Source: RGIG4097 sp937885645 (GTDB taxonomy: Bacteria > Bacillota > Clostridia > Christensenellales > CAG-917). From it: a DNA stretch of 18,431 nucleotides. Both the position numbers and the translations under genes were made by a program. Position 1 is the stretch's first letter; every line of letters starts with the position of its first letter. The stretch lies in the NCBI GenBank assembly GCA_937885645.1, contig CALABJ010000008.1:1-18431 (forward strand), in the 5' to 3' direction. The notes below the pieces were generated by a model, which saw only the letters and a list, made by a program, of their open reading frames with translations, was not told the origin of the DNA and ran no database searches. Of the stretch, positions 5,985 to 13,212 are shown one piece after another.

Positions 5985-6010
5985 AAAAACCGCTCGTTTG
6001 AGCGGTTTTT
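5985..6010. terminator. terminator of the VanZ/Ig-like gene
   Basis: An 11-bp stem AAAAACCGCTC (5985-5995), GTTT loop and GAGCGGTTTTT (6000-6010) starts 3 nt past the minus-strand stop codon. It has flanking A and T runs on both sides, so it can act in both directions. Confidence 0.88.
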
Positions 6011-6013
6011 GTT

Positions 6014-7894
6014 TTATTCGTCAAGGTCGGTGGTTATGTCGTCTGGGATTGGGGTGGCAGGTGTGAGAGTGCCCTCTGCGGTATGTGCGGGGGTGCTTTC
6101 TGCAGGGCTATTCTCGGAGGGTTCTCTCTTGTAGACGTCGGCGGAGAAGAGCATATTGAGAGTTGCTTTGCTCCTAAATATATTCATAAAGTTGAGGCTA
6201 CGATATGCCACTGCCAATTTGCGGAAACTATCATAGGATAACGCACGCCACACACCACACACGATGCCTATGAGCACCATACCTATACCGATGCCGAAGG
6301 TTGCGCCAAGGCTGTCCACCATGACGTCAATCATATGTGCGAATCTGCCCTCTGCAAACATCTGCAAAAACTCTGAGAAGAGCGCACTGCCCACACCTGC
6401 CAACACGGCGAAGAGGGGAGCGAGATATTTGCGCTTTGCAAGGAAATAGAACACTCCAAGGAAGCCTAGTCCTAGAACTGCAAAGAGAGAGAAGTGTCCC
6501 ATAATCTTGCGTACAAAGGTAGCAAAATCATCAAAGATTTCAACGTCAAGTGTCTTTTCGGTGTAGATATTTGGGTTTTCAACAGAGGTTGCGCGGATGA
6601 CAACTGTGCCAAGGCGCTTAGGTTGCAGTTTGCCCTCCTCGTCAATAGTGCCGTTGCCGTTGACCACAGACCATACAATCTCGTCATCTGCATATTTAGG
6701 GCCGACGTAGGCTTTCAAACGTATTCCGCCGTAGATGGACACGTTGCTGTCTGTGAGGATATCGATATATTCAACGGCAGGGGTATGCACGTTGACGATT
6801 ATGGTGAAGGACACGCTGTCGTCATATTCGGACACCACTTTCATCTCTATTGTGCCTGCATCTAAGCCGATAACACCGTGCTCGGTGACTCGTGCTGCGT
6901 CGTTTTCAGAGGGAATTGTTGCTACGGTCGTTGCGCAACCTTCAGGATAGAAAACAATATCAAGCTTTGAGATGTTCACCACATCGCCCACCATAATGTC
7001 AATTGTTGTAGGGCCAGTGATTGTTTCGGGGACTATGATTGCATCAATAATGCCGTCATCGGGCTTGTCTGTGCTTCCACCGCCGCCAGAAGAGGGTTTT
7101 TCCTTTGTCACCACATCGAAGGTGTATTGCCAGTGCAAATCACCAAGGTCAAGGGTGGCAGTGAAGGTTGCAGTGCCAACGCCTGTTGCAACTATGACAC
7201 CGCCCTTGTATTCAGCAATGCCATCATCACTCGAAGTGACGTCAAAGAGGGAGAAACGATAGTCGCCGTTGTTGATGGTGAGATACATTCTTCTGCCCAC
7301 TGTCAAAGGGTTTTCTTCTGTGCCGTGGACTTTGTCGTTTGTATCGACGAGGGCGAAGGTGAACTCAGTGTCCTCAGTAGGACGCTCTATGCCGTAGCTA
7401 TAAAGGGTGATGATATTTGAATAGATTTCGGGATTGCTGACAAGATAGGCGCGAATCTTCACACCTTGAAGAGTTGATATATCAGTGAAAGTGACAAGCC
7501 CGTTTTCATCAATGGTGGCGGTCCTTTCGTTTTCGGGGATAGGGTTGCCGTCTTGGTCAACAAAGTCAAAATAGTACGCTTCGGGATCTGCGCCTGAGGG
7601 TTGATAATTGACTTTCAGTTGCACCGAATCTCCGGGGAAAAGTCTATTTGTGGATTTGTATTCCGGTGCGGAAAGAGTAAGACCTCTCACTGTAATGACG
7701 TCGGGGGCTTCTTCAACTTGTTCATAGACGGGACGGAAAAGGTCGTAAAATTTTTGGGTGAAAGCGGCGCTTTTGCTAGAATCCAAAGAGGACTCAACCA
7801 TAATAAAAGTGAACAGCAAAAACACACAGACGATTGCCGTGACCCCCAGTGCTCTCATCCAAGCATAGTGTTTTCTGCTTATAGTAGTGGACAT
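6014..7894 (-). CDS. membrane protein with VanZ-like domain split by an Ig-like (BIG2-type) extracellular insert
   Basis: The 626-residue protein has an N-terminal transmembrane helix (about 14-34) followed by ESSLDSSKSAAF, which resembles the serine-rich segment after the first helix of VanZ proteins. Residues about 65-455 are beta-rich repeats of the bacterial Ig-like type (TATIDENGLVTFTD, GTIDEEGKLQPKRLGTVVIR), with a flexible SSGGGGSTDKPDDG linker. From 465 the VanZ pattern resumes with HFSLFAVLGLGFLG, SEFLQ (Glu508), EGRF (Arg517), ID (Asp523) and DSLGATFG, spanning three to four helices to about 550. A cytoplasmic Pro/Thr/Glu-rich tail follows. The function is unknown; VanZ is linked to teicoplanin resistance in some species, but that role should not be assumed here. 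The start has GGGAG about 7 nt upstream and a promoter at 7924-7952. It is a single-gene unit. Confidence 0.8.
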   Translation of the reverse strand: MSTTISRKHYAWMRALGVTAIVCVFLLFTFIMVESSLDSSKSAAFTQKFYDLFRPVYEQVEEAPDVITVRGLTLSAPEYKSTNRLFPGDSVQLKVNYQPSGADPEAYYFDFVDQDGNPIPENERTATIDENGLVTFTDISTLQGVKIRAYLVSNPEIYSNIITLYSYGIERPTEDTEFTFALVDTNDKVHGTEENPLTVGRRMYLTINNGDYRFSLFDVTSSDDGIAEYKGGVIVATGVGTATFTATLDLGDLHWQYTFDVVTKEKPSSGGGGSTDKPDDGIIDAIIVPETITGPTTIDIMVGDVVNISKLDIVFYPEGCATTVATIPSENDAARVTEHGVIGLDAGTIEMKVVSEYDDSVSFTIIVNVHTPAVEYIDILTDSNVSIYGGIRLKAYVGPKYADDEIVWSVVNGNGTIDEEGKLQPKRLGTVVIRATSVENPNIYTEKTLDVEIFDDFATFVRKIMGHFSLFAVLGLGFLGVFYFLAKRKYLAPLFAVLAGVGSALFSEFLQMFAEGRFAHMIDVMVDSLGATFGIGIGMVLIGIVCGVWRALSYDSFRKLAVAYRSLNFMNIFRSKATLNMLFSADVYKREPSENSPAESTPAHTAEGTLTPATPIPDDITTDLDE

Positions 7895-7923
7895 AAGTTC
7901 TCTCCCAAAAACTTAATACAGTA

Positions 7924-7952
7924 AGTATAGCACCAGAATATGTGGTTTGCAA
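7924..7952 (-). promoter_or_regulatory. promoter of the VanZ/Ig-like gene
   Basis: On the minus strand TTGCAA (7947-7952), a 17-nt spacer and TATACT (7924-7929) preceded by TGC form an extended -10 promoter. Confidence 0.75.
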
Positions 7953-8167
7953 TGGAAAAATGGTATCAAACCGCCTTTTTTTGCATTATTAAATATAGAA
8001 ATGCAGGGGCGCGAGCACACTACGCGCATGCACACGCACGTTGGAAATTTAATGTGGCGGCGGACAGGTGAGGGAGTGAAATTCCCGACACTTTTCATCC
8101 ATTTGTCGGTTAATTTTGCCCTCTAAAAAATTTTTAAAAAAAATGTCTAAATAGGGGGTGTTTTTGT
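7953..8167. other. divergent intergenic region with a GC-rich patch, no gene seen
   Basis: Between the divergent promoters lies 215 nt without a supportable gene. A GC-rich patch (about 8006-8090) contains short inverted repeats, including GGGA-GTGAAAT-TCCC (8072-8085), and is flanked by AT-rich DNA. It resembles part of an FMN-riboswitch core only over 14 nt and lacks the rest of that motif. Its role is unknown. Confidence 0.5.
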
Positions 8168-8196
8168 TTGACTTAAAAATTTCAGTTGGCTATAAT
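8168..8196 (+). promoter_or_regulatory. strong promoter of the purine salvage/uptake operon
   Basis: TTGACT (8168-8173), a 17-nt spacer and TATAAT (8191-8196) give a near-consensus sigma-A promoter with a start near 8203. Confidence 0.88.
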
Positions 8197-8202
8197 ACAC
8201 TC

Positions 8203-8289
8203 ATCAATAGAAATTGACGAAGCAACCTCAACACAACCGATAGGGATTATTTTCCCAGCTTGCCACAAATTGTAGTGGCTTAGGAAGTT
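8203..8289 (+). promoter_or_regulatory. structured 5' leader of xpt, class unknown
   Basis: The leader of about 87 nt can form TCAAT-AGAA-ATTGA (8204-8217), GGGA/TCCC (8243-8256) and GCCAC/GTGGC (8262-8279); the last ends just before the AGGA ribosome site (8282-8285). The TTTCTACC-type core of purine riboswitches is absent. The AGGA-to-ATG spacing is only 4 nt. Some post-initiation control is possible, but no known motif is recognised. Confidence 0.4.
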
Positions 8290-8862
8290 ATGGATTTACT
8301 CAAACAACGTATCGTCAAAGACGGGAAAGTCTTTCCCGGCAACATATTGAAAGTGAGCGGATTCCTCAATCATTTGATTGACAGCTCTCTTATGAAAGAA
8401 ATCGGCAAGGAAGTTTGCCGCCTCTTTAAAGGGGAAAAAATCACCAAAATTTTGACTATTGAGGCATCGGGCATCGCAATTGCTTGCGCAGTGGCAAGCG
8501 AATTGAATGTGCCGGTGCTTTTTGCTAAGAAACATAAATCATCAAACATCACGAATACGGTGTATAGCGCCCAAGTGAAAAGCTATACTCACGGAAACGT
8601 AAACACGGTTGTCGTAGAAAAGGAATGCCTGAATCTAGACGACCGCGTTTTAATTGTTGACGATTTTCTTGCTCACGGCGAGTCACTTCGTGGACTTATT
8701 GAACTTGTGAAGCAAGCAGGTGCAGAAGTGGTTGGCGCTGCAATAGCCATTGAAAAGGGCTATCAAGGTGGCGGAGATGCACTTCGTGCCGAGGGATACA
8801 AAGTCGAAAGCCTTGCAATCGTGGAAAGTATGGGCGACGACGGAATCACTTTTAGAAATTAA
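8290..8862 (+). CDS. xpt: xanthine phosphoribosyltransferase
   Basis: The 190-residue sequence follows Bacillus-type Xpt along its whole length: LKVSGFLNHLIDSSLM near the N-terminus, LTIEASGIAIACAVASELNVPVLFAKKHKS in the substrate region (LTIEASGIA, then VPVLFAKKHKS), and the PRPP-binding loop VLIVDDFLAHGESLRGL (Asp124-Asp125). It ends GYKVESLAIVESM as the family does. It transfers the phosphoribosyl group of PRPP to xanthine, making XMP for guanine nucleotide synthesis, in the cytosol. It is the first gene of the operon, 45 nt before the purine-binding lipoprotein, so uptake and salvage are coupled. The usual partner, a xanthine permease (PbuX), is replaced here by an ABC system. The ATG follows AGGA closely; no better start is seen. 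Confidence 0.95.
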   Translation: MDLLKQRIVKDGKVFPGNILKVSGFLNHLIDSSLMKEIGKEVCRLFKGEKITKILTIEASGIAIACAVASELNVPVLFAKKHKSSNITNTVYSAQVKSYTHGNVNTVVVEKECLNLDDRVLIVDDFLAHGESLRGLIELVKQAGAEVVGAAIAIEKGYQGGGDALRAEGYKVESLAIVESMGDDGITFRN

Positions 8863-8907
8863 CCAAAAAAAACATAAACGCCGAAAGGCACAAAACGGAG
8901 GACAACA

Positions 8908-10134
8908 ATGAAAAAGAAAGTTTTGGCACTCTTGCTCGTAGTAGCACTCGTGGCATCACTGGCAGTCGTATTCGCAGGTTGCGACCCCACCGATGACGGT
9001 GACGGCGCAAACGGTCTTGACAGCATCAAGTTCGGCATGATCTGCTTGCACGACGAAAACTCAACCTATGACAAAAACTTCATCGTCGCAATGTATGAAG
9101 CTGCAGAAGCACTGGGCCTCAGAGAAGACCAAGTCATCATCGTCACCGGTATCCCCGAATCAGACGAATGCTATCAAAAGGCATGTGAACTTGCAGAAGA
9201 AGGATGCGACATCATCTTCGCAAACTCATTCGGTCACGAAGATTACATGATCAAGGCTGCAAAGAAATACCCCAACGTCCTCTTTGCACACGCAACAGGC
9301 ACAAAGGCACACACCGAAAACCTCCCCAACTATGTCAACGCATTTGCATCAATCTATGAAGGCAGATACATGGCAGGTGTTGCAGCAGGCCTCAAACTCA
9401 ACGAAATGATCGCAAACGGTGAAATCACTGCAGCACAAGCAAAGATGGGTTATGTCGGCGCATTCACATACGCAGAAGTTATGTCAGGCTACACCTCATT
9501 CTACCTCGGTGCAAAATCAGTTTGCCCCACCGTCACAATGGACGTCACATTCACCGGCAGCTGGTATGATGAAACCGCAGAAAACAACGCAGCAAAGAGC
9601 CTTATCGCAGGTGGTTGCGTCCTCATTTCACAACACGCAGACTCAATGGGCGCACCCAATGCATGTGAAGAAGCAGGCGTCCCCAACGTTTCATACAACG
9701 GCTCAACCGCAGCAGCATGCCCCAACACATTCATCGTTTCATCAAGAATCAACTGGGCACCTTACTACACCTACCTCATCAACTCAGTCGTCAACGGCAC
9801 AGAAGTTGCAAAGGACTGGACAGGCACAATCGCAACTGGTTCAGTGGTCCTCACAGCAATCGGCCCCAATGCTCCTGCAGCAGGCACCCAAGCAAAACTT
9901 GACGAAGTGAAGGCAGGCCTCCAAAACGGCACAATCAACGTTTTTGCCACAGCAAACTGGACAGTTGACAGACAAACACTCACCAGCTATCTTGCAGACG
10001 TTGACACCGACGCAGCATTCACACCTGACACCGAAGTCATCGAAAACGGTGTCTTCTTCGAATCAAAGCATCGTTCAGCACCTTACTTTGACGTAAGAAT
10101 TGACGGCATCAACCTCACAAACGAAAAATACTAA
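8908..10134 (+). CDS. BMP/PnrA-family substrate-binding lipoprotein (purine nucleoside uptake)
   Basis: A 408-residue lipoprotein. The signal peptide MKKKVLALLLVVALVASLAV ends in a lipobox FAGC, so Cys25 should be lipidated and anchor the protein outside the membrane. The mature part is a type I periplasmic-binding fold of the Bmp/PnrA group: KFGMICLHDENSTYDKNF at the start, EGCDIIFANSFGHEDYM, YEGRYMAGVAAGLK, then LISQHADSMGAPNACEEAG, where the binding site forms between lobes. Proteins of this group bind purine nucleosides. The neighbouring ATPase and two permeases are the classic partners. A GGAGG site (8896-8900) lies 7 nt upstream of the ATG. The coding strand is rich in AAC, GCA and GGC codons and appears tuned for high expression. 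The ligand (guanosine, inosine, xanthosine or a base) cannot be decided. Confidence 0.92.
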   Translation: MKKKVLALLLVVALVASLAVVFAGCDPTDDGDGANGLDSIKFGMICLHDENSTYDKNFIVAMYEAAEALGLREDQVIIVTGIPESDECYQKACELAEEGCDIIFANSFGHEDYMIKAAKKYPNVLFAHATGTKAHTENLPNYVNAFASIYEGRYMAGVAAGLKLNEMIANGEITAAQAKMGYVGAFTYAEVMSGYTSFYLGAKSVCPTVTMDVTFTGSWYDETAENNAAKSLIAGGCVLISQHADSMGAPNACEEAGVPNVSYNGSTAAACPNTFIVSSRINWAPYYTYLINSVVNGTEVAKDWTGTIATGSVVLTAIGPNAPAAGTQAKLDEVKAGLQNGTINVFATANWTVDRQTLTSYLADVDTDAAFTPDTEVIENGVFFESKHRSAPYFDVRIDGINLTNEKY

Positions 10135-10144
10135 AAACAACACT

Positions 10145-10180
10145 CACACCTTGCCTTCGGGCAAGGTGTGACACATTTTT
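10145..10180 (+). terminator. leaky or partial terminator after the binding-protein gene
   Basis: An 11-bp stem CACACCTTGCC-TTCG-GGCAAGGTGTG (10145-10170) with a UUCG tetraloop is followed by ACACATTTTTT. It sits between the lipoprotein and its ATPase, where partial termination would yield more binding protein than transporter. Confidence 0.8.
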
Positions 10181-10185
10181 TCCAC

Positions 10186-10242
10186 GACGGGCAAAGACCC
10201 GTCTATACTTTTTTTATAGACACACAAAACTTTTAGTTTTGT
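10186..10242 (+). promoter_or_regulatory. cascade of further hairpins, two mutually exclusive
   Basis: GACGGG/CCCGTC (10186-10203) is followed by T-rich sequence. GTCTATA/TATAGAC (10201-10221) shares its GTC with the first stem, so the two cannot form completely together. ACAAAAC/GTTTTGT (10224-10242) follows. The ATPase ribosome site just after (TAGG, 10265-10268) is weak. The arrangement fits attenuation or mRNA processing between the genes; no ligand motif is recognised. Confidence 0.55.
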
Positions 10243-10273
10243 AAGGCAAAAAAACGACATTTTGTAGGTTATT

Positions 10274-11968
10274 ATGGAATTTACAAACGCAATCGAAATG
10301 GTTGGCATCACAAAGGCTTTCGGCTCAAACTATGCCAACAAAAACGTCAATCTTGACGTGAGAAAAGGGGAGATTTTGTCCATTCTCGGTGAAAACGGCT
10401 CAGGCAAAACCACCCTTATGAATATGCTGGCAGGCATCTATTTTCCTGACGAAGGCAAGATTTTCGTCAACGGACAAGAGGCTATCATCCGCTCACCTCT
10501 TGATGCATTCAACTACGGCATCGGCATGATTCACCAACACTTCAAACTGGTGGATCTTTTCACTGCTTGCGACAACATTATCCTTGGTGAAAAGCACTCC
10601 TTTGACTTCAAGGGCGCAGTGGAAAAAATCAAAGCAGAAAACGACGGCACTGACAAGGGCAAATTCCTCACAGTGCTGAAATATATGGCACTGCCTTTTG
10701 TGGCAGGTTTTGACAAAGCAAAGTTCAACCTTCTTGGCAGAAAAAGAGCAAAGAAACTCCAAGCAGAGGTTGACAAATATGGTTTCCAACTTGACCTTTC
10801 AAGAAAGATATACGACCTTTCAGTCAGTGAAAAGCAAACAGTTGAAATCATAAAAGTGCTTTATCGTGGGGCAGAAATCCTCATTCTTGACGAGCCTACC
10901 GCAGTGCTCACTCCTCAAGAAATCGAGAAGTTGTTTGACGTCCTCCGCAAGATGAAAGAAGACGGCAAGTCAATCATCATCATAACCCACAAGCTCAATG
11001 AAGTTATGGCAATCAGCGACAGAGTGGCAATCCTCCGCAAAGGTGAACATATCGCCACTGTCAACACCGCTGAAACCACTGAAAGAGAATTGACTGAAAT
11101 GATGGTGGGCAGCAAGGTTGAACTGAACATCAACCGCAGTGAGCCCGGCCGTCCTATCCCCAGACTTATGGTTGAAGGTCTCACCCTCAAGAATATGGAA
11201 GGTTACTATGCTCTTAAAGACGTCACTTTCACAGCAAGAGCAGGGGAAATCTTCGGTATTGCAGGCATTGCAGGCAGTGGTCAAAGAGAACTTCTTGAAA
11301 CCATCGCAGGTCTTTATAGACCTGAACACGGCGACATCTACTACGTAGATCCCGATGACGATGACAACGAAATCGACCTGAAAAAGAAGACTCCCGCCCA
11401 AATCAGAGAATTGGGCGTCCGTCTTTCCTTCGTCCCTGAAGACAGACTTGGTATGGGGCTTGTTGGCAATATGGACCTGACGGACAACGTTATGCTCCGT
11501 TCTTACGGCAAAGGTCACTCCCTCTTCCTTGACAGAAAGAGCCCTAAGAAAGTGGCACAAAACATCGTTGACGAGTTGGCAGTTGCCACACCTTCAATCA
11601 AAACCCCCGTCCGCAGGCTTTCAGGCGGTAATATTCAAAAGGTGCTCGTTGGCAGAGAAATCTCATCAGCACCCACCGTGTTTATGGCTGCATATCCCGT
11701 CCGTGGCCTTGACATCGGCGCATCATACACCATCTACAACCTTCTCAACGCACAAAAAGAGCAAGGCGTGTCCGTCATCTTCGTCGGTGAAGACCTTGAC
11801 GTGCTTCTCGCTCTCTGCGACAGAATTATGGTCCTCTGTGACGGTCAAGTCAGCGGTATCGTTGATGCTCGCACCGCTTCAAAGGAAAAAATCGGCTATA
11901 TGATGACCTCCCTCGGCGGAGTGGACAAATCACAAAACCAAGAAAAGGGGGATGAAAACAATGACTAA
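10274..11968 (+). CDS. nucleoside ABC transporter ATP-binding protein, two NBDs
   Basis: A 564-residue cytoplasmic subunit with two ATPase domains, as in the sugar/nucleoside CUT2-like group. Domain 1 has Walker A GENGSGKTT (from Gly39), the Q-loop region GMIHQHFKLV, signature LSVSEKQTVEI (182-192), Walker B ILILDEPTAV (Asp206-Glu207) and the switch IITHKLNEV. Domain 2 has the family's usual degenerate Walker A (GIAGSGQREL) and an intact signature LSGGN, followed by AAYPVRGLDIGA in place of a normal Walker B. It is about 50 residues longer than the usual 505-515. One cause is an insert at about 120-151 containing a hydrophobic FLTVLKYMALPFVAGF stretch; another is an acidic DPDDDDNEID loop in domain 2. 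It powers uptake through the two downstream permeases, and its 3' end overlaps the first permease by 8 nt. Confidence 0.93.
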   Translation: MEFTNAIEMVGITKAFGSNYANKNVNLDVRKGEILSILGENGSGKTTLMNMLAGIYFPDEGKIFVNGQEAIIRSPLDAFNYGIGMIHQHFKLVDLFTACDNIILGEKHSFDFKGAVEKIKAENDGTDKGKFLTVLKYMALPFVAGFDKAKFNLLGRKRAKKLQAEVDKYGFQLDLSRKIYDLSVSEKQTVEIIKVLYRGAEILILDEPTAVLTPQEIEKLFDVLRKMKEDGKSIIIITHKLNEVMAISDRVAILRKGEHIATVNTAETTERELTEMMVGSKVELNINRSEPGRPIPRLMVEGLTLKNMEGYYALKDVTFTARAGEIFGIAGIAGSGQRELLETIAGLYRPEHGDIYYVDPDDDDNEIDLKKKTPAQIRELGVRLSFVPEDRLGMGLVGNMDLTDNVMLRSYGKGHSLFLDRKSPKKVAQNIVDELAVATPSIKTPVRRLSGGNIQKVLVGREISSAPTVFMAAYPVRGLDIGASYTIYNLLNAQKEQGVSVIFVGEDLDVLLALCDRIMVLCDGQVSGIVDARTASKEKIGYMMTSLGGVDKSQNQEKGDENND

Positions 11969-13211
11969 GTTTAAGTTTGAACCCATCTTTCACCTTGCAA
12001 AACGCACTGATATGGATTGGAAAAAGTCTTGGGGCATTCGTGTCGGGGCTTTCATCCTTTCAATTTTGGCATGCGCAGTGGTGTCAACCTTGATTTCAGA
12101 CAGAAGTTTTGGCTTCTTCTTTCAAAACTTCTTCAAGGCATTCAACACCCCTCAAAAGTTGTGGAATTTCTTCCACGACACGGCAATCCTTCTCATCATC
12201 GCCCTTGCAGTGACACCTTGCTTCAAGATGCGCTTCTGGAACATCGGTGGTGAAGGTCAAATCCTTATGGGCGCACTGGGCAGTGCAGTCATCATCACCT
12301 TTATGGGTGGCAAATATCCTGACCCTGCAACCATCGTCCTTTCACTGGTGCTGTCATTGGCATTTGGCATCGTGTGGGCAGTGATCCCCGCACTTTTCAA
12401 AGCAAAGTGGAACACCAACGAAACTCTGCTCACCCTTATGATGAACTACATTTCAGTGTGCATCGTAGACTATTTCATCAAGAGTGAAGCATCCTCAGGC
12501 ACAGGCACAATGTCCTTTGACAAGGGCGTTGTTGGACCTATTGGGAACAACGAATTTATCTTGAAGATCATCCTCGTGGCAATCGTCACAATCTTCATGG
12601 TGGTCTATCTCAGATATTCAAAACACGGCTACGAGTTGGCAGTTGTGGGCGAAAGCGAAAAGACTGCAAGATACATCGGCATCAACACAAAGAAAGTCAT
12701 CGTCCGCACCCTCATCCTCTGCGGTGCAATTTGCGGACTTATCGGATTTATGCTTGTCAGTGCCACCAACCACTCAATCAACACCGCCTCAACCGTGGCA
12801 GGCAAGGGCTTCACAGGTGTCCTCATCTCTTGGCTTGGACACTTCAATCCCCTTGGAATGTTGCTTTGCTCATTCCTATTTGTGTTCATTGACCGTGGTG
12901 CAACTCAAGTGTCAACCTACGCTCGTCTTGGCGCATCATATCCCGATATGATGACAGGCATTTTCTTCTTCTTCATCGTGGCAACAGAGTTCTTCATCAA
13001 CTACAAGATTCTCCCCACCCACCACTTCAAAAAGAAGGCTAAGGCAGAAGAAGTTGAAGAGGATACAACCGAAACCGAGCAAACTGAAGACGTGGTGGCA
13101 GAGACCGCTCCCACACTCAATGAAAAGGTCGTTGAAGACACAAATAACGCAGTGACGGAGGCAGAAGACACCGCCACACCCGTTGTTGAAAATACGAAGG
13201 AGGTGGAATAA
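11961..13211 (+). CDS. nucleoside ABC transporter permease 1, with acidic C-terminal tail
   Basis: A membrane subunit of 416 residues with about eight to ten hydrophobic helices. The family motif FWNIGGEGQILMGALGSA, the LMMNYISV block and GVLISWLGHFNPLGMLL match BmpC/NupB-type permeases. The ATG at 11961 lies about 10 nt after AAAAGGGG and overlaps the ATPase stop (ATGACTAA). The in-frame ATG at 11952 is possible but sits too close to the ribosome site. From about residue 357 there is a tail of roughly 60 residues rich in Glu, Asp and Thr, which is not part of the usual permease fold. Only 1 nt separates its stop from the next gene's start codon, so translation is likely coupled. Confidence 0.9.
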   Translation: MTKFKFEPIFHLAKRTDMDWKKSWGIRVGAFILSILACAVVSTLISDRSFGFFFQNFFKAFNTPQKLWNFFHDTAILLIIALAVTPCFKMRFWNIGGEGQILMGALGSAVIITFMGGKYPDPATIVLSLVLSLAFGIVWAVIPALFKAKWNTNETLLTLMMNYISVCIVDYFIKSEASSGTGTMSFDKGVVGPIGNNEFILKIILVAIVTIFMVVYLRYSKHGYELAVVGESEKTARYIGINTKKVIVRTLILCGAICGLIGFMLVSATNHSINTASTVAGKGFTGVLISWLGHFNPLGMLLCSFLFVFIDRGATQVSTYARLGASYPDMMTGIFFFFIVATEFFINYKILPTHHFKKKAKAEEVEEDTTETEQTEDVVAETAPTLNEKVVEDTNNAVTEAEDTATPVVENTKEVE

Positions 13212-13212
13212 T

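Noticed and set aside
8072..8090. GGGAGTGAAATTCCCGACA resembles part of the FMN riboswitch core
   Set aside because: Only one arm is similar. The following CGGCGGT and GCCCGCGA segments of the motif are absent, and no riboflavin gene is nearby.
8203..8289. Purine riboswitch before xpt
   Set aside because: The conserved three-way-junction core (including TTTCTACC) is not present in the leader.
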